From positions 160,165 through 224,164 of the forward strand of contig NZ_SRSF01000005.1 of the NCBI RefSeq assembly GCF_004803465.1: a DNA stretch of 64,000 nucleotides, in the 5' to 3' direction. The notes under the pieces were generated by a model. The model saw only the letters and a program-made list of their open reading frames with translations, had not been told where the DNA came from and made no database searches. Origin of the DNA: Neolewinella litorea. GTDB lineage: Bacteria > Bacteroidota > Bacteroidia > Chitinophagales > Saprospiraceae. Shown one piece after another: positions 43,066 through 50,435 of the stretch (position 1 is the stretch's first letter; each line of letters opens with the position of its first letter). A program made the translations under genes and the position numbers.

Positions 43066-44286
43066 CTAGTGCTCCGACCATTCGATGGCGTCGATGTCGA
43101 TGCCTTCCTTGTACATTTCCCAGATGGGGCTGAGGTCGCGCATGTGGTTGACGCCTTCGGCCACCTTGGCGATGGTTTCGTCGATGTCTTCCTCGGTGGT
43201 GAAGCGACCCAGGCTGAAGCGGAGGCTGGAGTGGGCGAGGTCGTCGCCGAGGCCCAGGGCCACCAGTACATAGCTGGGCTCGAGGCTGGCCGAGGTACAG
43301 GCCGATCCGGAGGAGACGGCGATGTTCTGGTTGAAGGTCATCATGAGACCTTCGCCTTCGACGTGCTTGAAGCTGATGTTGGTCACGTGGGGCATGCGGC
43401 TTTCGCGGCTGCCGTTGACGTAGGATTCTTCCAGCATGCTGGTGAGGGCGTGCTCCAGTTTGTCGCGGAGGCGGCTCAGGCGTTCGGCGTCCTGCTGCAT
43501 TTCGGCCTTGGCGATCTCGGCGGCCTTGCCGAAGCCGACGATGCCGGGTACGTTGAGGGTGCCGGAGCGCATGCCGCGCTCGTGACCGCCACCGTCCATC
43601 TGGCTGGTGACCTTCACGCGGGGGTTCTTGCGGTTGACGAAGAGGGCGCCGACGCCTTTGGGACCGTACATCTTGTGGCTGGTGAAGGCCATCAGGTGAA
43701 CGCCTACTTCCTTGGGGTCGACGGGGATCTTGCCGACGGCCTGGGTGGCGTCGGACATGAACAGGACACCGTGCTTGGCGCAGATGTCGCCGATGGCTTT
43801 CATATCCTGGATGACGCCGGTTTCGTTGTTGGCCCACATGACGGAGACCAGGACGGTCTTGTCGGTGATGGCCGCTTCGAGTTCGCCGAGGTCGATGAGG
43901 CCTTCGCGGTTCACGTCGAGGTAGGTGACCTTGCCGCCCATCTTTTCGACCTTGCCGCAGGCGTCGAGGACGGCCTTGTGCTCCGTCTTGACGGTGATGA
44001 TGTGGTCGCCCTTGCGCTTGTACATTTCGAAGACGCCTTTGATGGCCAGGTTGTCGGATTCGGTAGCGCCACTGGTGAAAATGATCTCCCGCTCATCTAC
44101 GTTGATGAGGTCGGCTACCTGCTTGCGGGCGGTTTCCACGGCCTGCTCGGCGGCCCAGCCGAAGGGGTGGTTGCGGCTGGCGGCGTTGCCGGGATTCTCG
44201 TAGAAGTAGGGTATCATGGCATCCACTACCCGGGGATCGGTGGGGGTGGTGGCATTGTTGTCGAGGTAAATAAGGCGCTGGCCCAT
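43066..44286 (-). CDS. iscS: cysteine desulfurase IscS
   Basis: 406 residues from ATG 44286 (start [15 protein letters not shown]); an in-frame ATG at 44322 would add 12 residues not typical of the family. PLP-dependent: substrate motif [17 protein letters not shown], the Schiff-base Lys 205 in SHKMYGPKG, and the persulfide-forming Cys 330 in SSGSACTSA. The C-terminal loop matches the group I/IscS type. It heads the iscS-iscU-iscA block; no iscR regulator or ferredoxin gene is adjacent. Confidence 0.96.
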   Translation of the reverse strand: MGQRLIYLDNNATTPTDPRVVDAMIPYFYENPGNAASRNHPFGWAAEQAVETARKQVADLINVDEREIIFTSGATESDNLAIKGVFEMYKRKGDHIITVKTEHKAVLDACGKVEKMGGKVTYLDVNREGLIDLGELEAAITDKTVLVSVMWANNETGVIQDMKAIGDICAKHGVLFMSDATQAVGKIPVDPKEVGVHLMAFTSHKMYGPKGVGALFVNRKNPRVKVTSQMDGGGHERGMRSGTLNVPGIVGFGKAAEIAKAEMQQDAERLSRLRDKLEHALTSMLEESYVNGSRESRMPHVTNISFKHVEGEGLMMTFNQNIAVSSGSACTSASLEPSYVLVALGLGDDLAHSSLRFSLGRFTTEEDIDETIAKVAEGVNHMRDLSPIWEMYKEGIDIDAIEWSEH

Positions 44287-44372
44287 AGGTATATATCTTA
44301 GATCTTGATCAATTCGCTCCATGCTAACACCTAGGCATTCGTTTGGTTGCCGGGGGAAAGGTTGGAATTTCG

Positions 44373-44870
44373 TCAGCTTTTAACGGGGGCAAAAAGCTCC
44401 CGGATCCGGTAGTCGTCGCGGCGTTTAGGCGTCATCCCGCGAGCGCTGCAGTACTGCTGGTGCCGCGCCTCCGCCCGGTAGAAGGCGGTCACGCGTTCCA
44501 CGTCGGTAGCCGGTGAGAAGCCGTTTTCGCGCAGGGTTTCCAGCATGGCGCGGGCGGTGGCCAGCTGCTCGTCGTCCTGCAGGGAAAAGATGGCCGAGCG
44601 GTATTGCCCCGTTCCCCTGCCCCGGTTGAACTCGAAGTTGTGGAGAGTGAAAAACTCGGTAAGGAGGGCCCGGGTGGATAATTTCCGGGTATCGTAGGTC
44701 ACGGCGACCACTTCGGCGTGGCCGGTGTCCTGCTCACAGACCTGGATGTAGGTGGGTTCGGCTACCCGTCCGCCGGCAAAGCCGACCTGGGTAGCGATCA
44801 CGCCGGGCAAGCGCCGCAGGTGGTACTCCCGACCCCAGAAGCAGCCGCTGCCGAGCAGAAGGGTAGCCCT
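44373..44870 (-). CDS. msrA: peptide-methionine (S)-S-oxide reductase MsrA, unusual start
   Basis: About 165 codons directly after the msrB stop codon and in the same reading frame. The active site GSGCFWG and the [12 protein letters not shown] segment with the resolving Cys are both present, so the enzyme is intact. There is no ATG, GTG or TTG between the TGA and the active site; a CTG five codons after it is the only near-cognate start before GCFWG. TTG at 44810 lies after the active-site Cys and would make an inactive protein. See the finding on the msrB-TGA-msrA arrangement. Confidence 0.75.
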   Translation of the reverse strand, partial: RATLLLGSGCFWGREYHLRRLPGVIATQVGFAGGRVAEPTYIQVCEQDTGHAEVVAVTYDTRKLSTRALLTEFFTLHNFEFNRGRGTGQYRSAIFSLQDDEQLATARAMLETLRENGFSPATDVERVTAFYRAEARHQQYCSARGMTPKRRDDYRIRELFAPVKS

Positions 44871-45287
44871 TCAGGCTTCGTTGATGTCGAGGGAGCCGTG
44901 CTCGGCCTCGTACTTCTCGCGGGGGATGAATTTGATCGACAGGCTGTTCACGCAGTGGCGGGTATTCTTCTCGGTGAAGCGCTCGCCGTGGAACACGTGC
45001 CCCAGGTGGCCGCCGCAGTTGTTGCAGAGGATCTCGATGCGCCGGCCGTCGGCGTCGCGGAGGTGCTGTACGGCGTTCGGGACCTCGTCGTCGAAGCTCG
45101 GCCATCCGCAGCCGCTGCTGAACTTATCGTGGCTGTCGTACAGTGGGGCCTCGCACCTGCGGCAGACGAAGACACCATCCTGCTTGAAGTTATTATACTC
45201 ACCGGTGAAAGGCATCTCGGTGCCTTTGCGGGCGATCACGCGCTCCTCCTCGGGGGTCAGGGTATTCCAGTTCTCTTTAGCTTTCAT
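44871..45287 (-). CDS. msrB: peptide-methionine (R)-S-oxide reductase MsrB
   Basis: 138 residues from ATG 45287; a TTG three codons earlier is less likely. Zinc ligands Cys 42/45 (CRRC) and 88/91 (CNNC), catalytic Cys 112 ([11 protein letters not shown]), and the GCGWPSF and [11 protein letters not shown] motifs are all present. It reduces methionine-R-sulfoxide in oxidised proteins. Its TGA is followed immediately and in frame by MsrA coding sequence. Confidence 0.95.
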   Translation of the reverse strand: MKAKENWNTLTPEEERVIARKGTEMPFTGEYNNFKQDGVFVCRRCEAPLYDSHDKFSSGCGWPSFDDEVPNAVQHLRDADGRRIEILCNNCGGHLGHVFHGERFTEKNTRHCVNSLSIKFIPREKYEAEHGSLDINEA

Positions 45288-45330
45288 ACCAGCCAAAACA
45301 GGTACAGGCCGAATAGGGTTCTCCGGTAAG

Positions 45331-45490
45331 ATGCGGCCTCAGGCCGCGCTGGTACAATGCGGCCTCAGGCCGCGAAAGCAAAATGCGGCCTCAGGCCGCG
45401 ATGGTAAGATGCGGCCTCAGGCCGCGAGAGTAAAATGCGGCCTCAGGCCGCGAAAGCAGGATGCGGCCTCGGGCTGCGCAGTGGAATGCG
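45331..45490. repeat. 26-bp tandem palindrome array, family D
   Basis: Six units of ATGCGGCCTCAGGCCGCG (last one degenerate) begin at 45331, 45357, 45383, 45409, 45435 and 45461, exactly 26 bp apart, followed by a partial copy near 45485. Each unit is an 18-bp block containing the perfect palindrome GCGGCC-TCA-GGCCGC plus an 8-bp variable spacer. The rest of this 345-bp gap (45491-45632) contains a copy of the dispersed 23-bp GC-rich element at 45506-45528 and otherwise nothing recognisable. Confidence 0.95.
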
Positions 45491-45505
45491 GCTTCCCCGG
45501 AATTA

Positions 45506-45528
45506 CCCCGGCACCTGCGCGCCGCCGC
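45506..45528 (-). repeat. dispersed 23-bp GC-rich element, copy 1
   Basis: Minus-strand copy of an element that begins GCGGCGGCGCGC and ends GGTGCCGGG(G). Near-identical copies occur at 52991-53014 and 59677-59699, and a diverged one near 37704-37728. Confidence 0.7.
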
Positions 45529-45632
45529 AATACGGCAGACAAACAACCACAAGCGCGTTACCCATCAATGAAGCGAGGAATAACTGCCAGCGACTACCGG
45601 GCTAAACTACCAATAGACCAAAAAAACCACCC

Positions 45633-45884
45633 CTAAACTTCCTCCACCACAAAATCATAGCTCTCCATGATCACATTAGCGAGCAGTTTCGAGCAGGCGA
45701 GTTCCACCTTGTCGTGGGCTTCCTGTTCGTTTTCGGCGTGCAGTTCCATGGTGACGTGCTTGCCGATGCGGACGTCGCTGACGCCCTTCAGGCCCAGGTT
45801 GGGAAGGTTCTTGACGACCACCTTGCCTTGCGGGTCGAGGAGTTCGGCTTTGGGCATGATGTTAATGTGGGCTAGGAACTTCAT
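45633..45884 (-). CDS. purS: phosphoribosylformylglycinamidine synthase subunit PurS
   Basis: 83-residue small subunit of the three-part FGAM synthase (PurS-PurQ-PurL), which positions the complex in the fourth purine step. Family features: start MKFLAHINIMPKAELLDPQG, the GLKGVSDVRIGKHVTMEL strand and the end with two helices. Its ATG overlaps the pssA TGA by four bases (ATGA). purQ and purL are not adjacent. The ORF is complete. Confidence 0.93.
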   Translation of the reverse strand: MKFLAHINIMPKAELLDPQGKVVVKNLPNLGLKGVSDVRIGKHVTMELHAENEQEAHDKVELACSKLLANVIMESYDFVVEEV

Positions 45885-46630
45885 AGAGTCGACTTGGCGG
45901 GAGTAGGCGGGTACACCAGGTTAAGGATGACGTAGACCAGGACGATGAAGGGGAAGGCCGAGGTCCACAATAGAATAAGCAGGCAGATTGCCAGGGCGGC
46001 AAAGATATACCGCGTCTCATTCCCGGCCCACCCGAAGCCGTGCAGCTTGAAGGAAAACATGGGGTGCTCGCTCACCAACAGGTAGCTCATCAGCAGGATG
46101 GAGGGGTAAATGACGAGGGGGTGAAGCGCGTAGGGTGCCCAGTTCTGGTTGGTGGCCACGATGAGCATCAGTCCTACGGCGTAGACCGTGCTGGTGGGGG
46201 TGGCCACGCCGATGAAGTTCTCCGTTTGCCGGGTATCCAGGTTGAACTTGGCCAGGCGCAGGGCGCTGAACAGGGCCACGATGAGGGCCGGGGCGGCGTA
46301 CCACGACCAGCTGATGGGGGCTTGCAGGGCGAGGGGCCAGTTTGCGGAGGGCGCGGGTGCCGGGTCCGTCGGTAACTGCAATAATACGTAGTAGATCACG
46401 GCGGGCACTACCCCGAAGCTGACCATATCGGCCAGGCTGTCGAGTTCCTTACCGTGCTCGCTACTGACGTTGAGGCTGCGGGCCACCAGTCCGTCGGCGA
46501 AGTCGAACCAGCCGGCCGCGAAGAGGAACCAGAAGGCCGGAATGAACCGCAGGTCAAGGATGCAGATGAGGGCCGCGCACCCGCAGAAGAGGTTGAGCAG
46601 GGTAACGAAGTTGGGGATCCAGGCTTTCAC
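45881..46630 (-). CDS. pssA: CDP-diacylglycerol--serine O-phosphatidyltransferase
   Basis: About 249 residues from GTG 46630 (MKAWIPNFVTLLNLFCGC, the usual family start); a TTG at 46639 is possible. It makes phosphatidylserine at the inner membrane. The CDP-alcohol phosphotransferase motif is intact: DFADGLVARSLNVSSEHGKELDSLADMVSFG supplies D-G-A-R-G-D-D. Eight hydrophobic segments are seen. It is coupled to purS by a 4-bp overlap. Confidence 0.93.
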   Translation of the reverse strand: MKAWIPNFVTLLNLFCGCAALICILDLRFIPAFWFLFAAGWFDFADGLVARSLNVSSEHGKELDSLADMVSFGVVPAVIYYVLLQLPTDPAPAPSANWPLALQAPISWSWYAAPALIVALFSALRLAKFNLDTRQTENFIGVATPTSTVYAVGLMLIVATNQNWAPYALHPLVIYPSILLMSYLLVSEHPMFSFKLHGFGWAGNETRYIFAALAICLLILLWTSAFPFIVLVYVILNLVYPPTPAKSTL

Positions 46631-46705
46631 GGCCGGCAAGTTACAAGTTAAAGGTTTGTTAGGGTAAGGACAGTTTACCAGCGCCGGAGCGTACCTAGGG
46701 CGTCC

Positions 46706-46734
46706 TTGAATAAGTTATGATAAGGCTAGCTTTG
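46706..46734 (+). promoter_or_regulatory. strong Bacteroidota-type promoter of the SprB-repeat protein gene
   Basis: TTG at 46706-46708 and TAGCTTTG at 46727-46734 are 18 bp apart, an exact fit to the -33/-7 pattern TTG-N(17-23)-TAnnTTTG. The ATG of the following gene begins only 6 bp after the -7 box. Confidence 0.6.
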
Positions 46735-46739
46735 ACACT

Positions 46740-49700
46740 ATGAATCGTATTTACCTCCTGCTGCTGGGACTCTTCGTCGCCGGCGCCGTAGTGGCGCAAC
46801 CGGCCAACGACGACTGCGGTTCGGCCGTGGTGCTGCCGGCGACCCTGAGCTACTGCTCGGGACCGGACGCCTTCACCACCGAAGGGGCCACGCCCTCCCT
46901 GCAGCCGGATGCCTACCCCATCTGCATTGACGAGCGCGACCAGATCCGGGACGTGTGGTTCAGCTTCGTGGCGCAGCGCAACTCCGTAGCCATCCAGGTG
47001 ATCGGCAACGAAAGCGGCAACCGGCGCGGTAGCCTCACCGCTCCCCAGTTTGCCCTCTTCGAGGGAGACTGCAGCAATCCCAACGGCGTAGCCTGTCGCT
47101 CCACCTTCGTGGCGGGCAACAACACGCCCAACAGCGGCTCCCTGATTTACAACGAACTGCAGCGAGGCGCCCGCTACTACATTCTGGTCGGGGCCCGCGG
47201 CGAACGCGCCGGCACCTTCGAGCTCTGCACCGAACAGTTCGACGCCCCGCCCAGTCCGAGCGGCGACTGCGAGACGGCGGTGGTGCTCTGCGATACTTCC
47301 TCCTTCGCCGTAGACTTCCTCCAGGGCCGGGGCAACCGCAACGACGACCTGCTCTCCGGCAACGTGACCTGCCAGAGCAACCCCGCCGAAAGCAACTCCG
47401 CCTGGTACAAGTGGACCTGCGACCAGCCGGGTACCCTGACCTTCGACATCACCCCCCTGGGCTCGGCCTTTAACGAGGACATCGACTTCGTGCTGTACGA
47501 ACTGGAAGGTGGGCTGGAAGACTGTGGCCGCCGCGAGGTGCTGCGGCAGATGTTCTCCGGCGAGAATGGCGGCGACCCCAACAGCAGCATCCCCTGCTTT
47601 GGGGCTACCGGATTGGGCAACCGGGAATCCGACGTGACCGAGAATTGCGGCTGCTCGCCGGGCGACAACAACTACGTCCGCTTCATCGATATGGAAGCCG
47701 GTAAGTCCTACGCCCTGGTGATCATGAACTTCACCGGATCCGGCGAGGGCTTCGAGATCGACTTCGGCGGCACCGGCACCTTCCTGGGTCCCGAACCGAA
47801 CCTCACCTACAGCACCACCGAAGCCTGCGTGGGGGAGGCGGTGACCTTCCTCGACCAGTCTACCTCGGTCGACGGCATCGAATCGTGGGACTGGGACTTC
47901 GGGCCCACGGCCACGCCCCGCTTCGCCAGTGGTGCCGGGCCCCACGACATCAGCTTTTCGGAGGCCGGCAGTCCGAATGTGACGCTGGCCATCACCAGTA
48001 CCCGTAACTGTATCGAGTACCTCACCATGAGCGCGGTCGAAGTGGTGTGCTGCGCGGATCAGTTCACCGGTCAGGCCACTATTTCCAATGTCACCTGCGC
48101 CGGGGCCATGGACGGGGCCATCGACTTCACGGGGAGCAGCAGCTTGCCGGGGGTTTCCCTGGCCTACGCCTGGAGCACCGGGGCCACCACGCCCTCGATC
48201 AGCAACCTCGACCTGGGCGAATACAGCGTGACCCTCACCGACGGCTCCGGATGCGAGGCGGTCTATACTTACCTCGTGGAGGGTTCGGCGGCCTTCGTGC
48301 TTGACACCCTCATCACGCCGCCCGATTGCGCAGGGGGTACGAACGGGGCGCTGGAATTCACCATCCGTTCGGGGGGTGCCGCACCTTACGAGTACAGTTT
48401 TAACGGTGGGCCCTTCTCTTCCGGTAACCGGATCGACAACCTCACCGTCAGCACGGTAAACGTACGCGCCCGCGACGCTGCGGGTTGCGAGGTGGAGCAG
48501 GACATCTTCGTCGATGAACTCCAGCTGGAACTCCTGGCCGGGGCTTCCACCTTCACCGAGCCCGTCTGCAACGGAGAGGCCACCGGCCGGATCGTCATCG
48601 AACTGGCCAACGGACGGGCGCCCTACCGGTACGACTTTGGCGACGGTTTCCAGCCGGAGAATGAGAGAGACGGGCTCACCGCGGGTACCTACCCCGTGCG
48701 CACGGTAGACCAGGACGGCTGTACGGCCGACTTCGCCATCACCATCACCGAACCGCCGGTGCTGACGGCGGACCTGCAGGTGGACAGTATCAGTTGCTTC
48801 GGCTCTACCGACGGTGCCATTTTGGCCTTCGCTGCCGGCGGCCGGCCGCAGTACACCTACAACTGGCGGGACGGGGCCCAGGGAGAGTTTCGCGACCAGA
48901 TCGGGGCGGGCACCTACACCCTGGAGCTGACCGACAGCGTGGGATGCACCATCACCGAATCCGTGACCCTGACGAACCCGGACGAGATCGTGGGCAGCAT
49001 CGTCGACCGGGAGAACCTGATCTGCTTCGGCGATTCCACCGGCACCTTTACCCTGGCGGCGGCGGGGGGCATACCGGAGTACACCTTCAGCGCGGACGGT
49101 GAAACGTACCAGGCCGATCCCCTGCTGTCCGACCTGCTGGCCGGCGACTACACCCTGTACGTGCGCGACCGCAACGGCTGCCAGGACAGTCTGACGGGCT
49201 CCCTGACTCAGCCCGAAGAGTTCATCGTGCAGGCCGGGCAAGGCGCACGCCTCTTCCTGGGAGAGGATACCACCCTGCGCGTGACCAGCAACTACTTCCC
49301 CGTGACTTACAGTTGGGGGCCGGACAGCGTACAGTGCCTCACGCCCGACTGCTCGCAAGTCAGGGTGATGCCGCTGCGCTCGGAGGATATCTTCGTCACC
49401 GGCGTCAACGAAAGCGGCTGCGTGGATACCGCCTTCGTGGCCTTTACGATCATCGAGGACTTGCGGTCTTTTCTGCCCAACGCCATCTCCCCGAACGGCG
49501 ACGGGAACAACGACAACTTCACCATCTTCGGCAACCGCGCCATGGCCAACGTGGAGCGGCTGCGTATTTATAACCGCTGGGGCGGACTGGTCTACGAGGC
49601 CCCCGAGCCCTTCCCCGCAAATGAATCTTCCCTCGGCTGGGATGGGACCGTCAACGGTCAACCGGTAAACAGCGGGATCTACGTGTACTACATCGAGGTC

Positions 49701-49757
49701 AGCTACATCAACGGGCGGCGGGAAGGCTACCGGGGCGACGTGGCCGTGATCCGGTAA
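46740..49757 (+). CDS. secreted protein with PKD and SprB-like repeats and T9SS type-B C-terminal domain
   Basis: 1005 residues. Signal peptide 1-20 (ending VVAQ). Two beta-rich N-terminal domains with paired cysteines (about 20-350), a PKD domain (about 357-430, WDWDFGPTATP), then about five SprB-type repeats (about 440-835) with the recurring pattern (C)xGxxxGAI...Y(T/A)W(S)...Y(S/T)(V/L)x(L/V)(T)D. The last 95 residues are the gliding-type CTD: FLPNAISPNGDGNND, RLRIYNRWGGLVYE and GWDGTVNGQPVNSGIYVYYIE. It is exported by SprA/T9SS and attached to or released from the surface. Likely an adhesin. Confidence 0.93.
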   Translation: MNRIYLLLLGLFVAGAVVAQPANDDCGSAVVLPATLSYCSGPDAFTTEGATPSLQPDAYPICIDERDQIRDVWFSFVAQRNSVAIQVIGNESGNRRGSLTAPQFALFEGDCSNPNGVACRSTFVAGNNTPNSGSLIYNELQRGARYYILVGARGERAGTFELCTEQFDAPPSPSGDCETAVVLCDTSSFAVDFLQGRGNRNDDLLSGNVTCQSNPAESNSAWYKWTCDQPGTLTFDITPLGSAFNEDIDFVLYELEGGLEDCGRREVLRQMFSGENGGDPNSSIPCFGATGLGNRESDVTENCGCSPGDNNYVRFIDMEAGKSYALVIMNFTGSGEGFEIDFGGTGTFLGPEPNLTYSTTEACVGEAVTFLDQSTSVDGIESWDWDFGPTATPRFASGAGPHDISFSEAGSPNVTLAITSTRNCIEYLTMSAVEVVCCADQFTGQATISNVTCAGAMDGAIDFTGSSSLPGVSLAYAWSTGATTPSISNLDLGEYSVTLTDGSGCEAVYTYLVEGSAAFVLDTLITPPDCAGGTNGALEFTIRSGGAAPYEYSFNGGPFSSGNRIDNLTVSTVNVRARDAAGCEVEQDIFVDELQLELLAGASTFTEPVCNGEATGRIVIELANGRAPYRYDFGDGFQPENERDGLTAGTYPVRTVDQDGCTADFAITITEPPVLTADLQVDSISCFGSTDGAILAFAAGGRPQYTYNWRDGAQGEFRDQIGAGTYTLELTDSVGCTITESVTLTNPDEIVGSIVDRENLICFGDSTGTFTLAAAGGIPEYTFSADGETYQADPLLSDLLAGDYTLYVRDRNGCQDSLTGSLTQPEEFIVQAGQGARLFLGEDTTLRVTSNYFPVTYSWGPDSVQCLTPDCSQVRVMPLRSEDIFVTGVNESGCVDTAFVAFTIIEDLRSFLPNAISPNGDGNNDNFTIFGNRAMANVERLRIYNRWGGLVYEAPEPFPANESSLGWDGTVNGQPVNSGIYVYYIEVSYINGRREGYRGDVAVIR

Positions 49758-49767
49758 ATCTTATCCC

Positions 49768-50307
49768 ATGCGCCTCTTGCTGATTGCCGTCGTTTCCGTT
49801 CTCCTGCTTTCCGGCTGTCCCCGCAGTTCGGTGGGAGATCGCCTGTTCGACATCAATTACCCGGTCATCGACTTCACGATACCGGCCGGCCAGCCCTCCT
49901 TTCAGACCTTCGTGGTGGCGCAACCCCGGATGGATACCCGCTTCCAGGATCAGCTGGACGCCTCTGGCTTCACCGCCGACGACGTGGACCTGGTGGGCGG
50001 GGTACGCGCACGGGTGACCAGCCTGTCGGGCGAGGACTTCCGGGAGATCGAGCGGATGGAACTGCGGGTCTGCCCGGTCTCCAGTCCGAACGGCTGCACC
50101 TTCATCGACCTGATGTTCAGCATCGACGACCTCGGCGGGCGGCGGCAGCAGACGGTCAACCTCAATCCCGGAGAAAAGAACTTCCGCAACGTATTCCTGG
50201 AAAACGAAGAGGTACGAATGGAACTGGTGATTACTCCCTTCGACGTCACTACCCAGAACATCGATGCGCGCCTGGAATGGACTATTGGTGCTGTGGGGGG
50301 GTTGTAG
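49768..50307 (+). CDS. hypothetical lipoprotein
   Basis: 179-residue protein with signal peptide and lipobox LLSGC (Cys 17). The mature part is rich in short strands (DFTIPAGQPSFQTFVVAQP, ERMELRVCPVS) and holds two Cys; no known domain was recognised. It begins 10 bp after the T9SS cargo gene, so it is probably co-transcribed and may be a surface-anchored or periplasmic partner. Function unknown. Confidence 0.75.
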   Translation: MRLLLIAVVSVLLLSGCPRSSVGDRLFDINYPVIDFTIPAGQPSFQTFVVAQPRMDTRFQDQLDASGFTADDVDLVGGVRARVTSLSGEDFREIERMELRVCPVSSPNGCTFIDLMFSIDDLGGRRQQTVNLNPGEKNFRNVFLENEEVRMELVITPFDVTTQNIDARLEWTIGAVGGL

Positions 50308-50310
50308 AAA

Positions 50311-50435
50311 GGTAGTTCTTTAGTTCTTTAGGCTTTTAGTCTTTTGGTTCGTTAGGGCCTAAATGCCTAAAGAACTAATAGCCTAAAGAACTAAAATACT
50401 AAAGAACTAAAAGCCTAAAGAACTAATAGCCTAAC
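50311..50435. repeat. AT-rich repeat with 20-bp inverted arms, family E
   Basis: Fills the 123 bp between two convergent genes. TTAGTTCTTTAGG and its complement CCTAAAGAACTAA recur several times, and arms at 50321-50340 and 50406-50425 are a perfect 20-bp inverted repeat. The block is far more AT-rich than the genome around it. The TAG stop of the helicase (50431-50433) lies inside its right edge. It could be a bidirectional terminator. Confidence 0.85.

Noticed and set aside
44871..44873. Selenocysteine at the msrB TGA
   Set aside because: The position is in a linker, not at an active-site Cys, and no SECIS-like hairpin is evident just after it. Read-through or a lost fusion is simpler.
45331..45490. 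CRISPR array
   Set aside because: The repeat is a short 18-bp palindrome, the spacers are only 8 bp, and there are no cas genes in the window.
46695..49661. Long minus-strand open frame opposite the SprB-repeat gene
   Set aside because: Antisense artefact of base composition; no recognisable domain.
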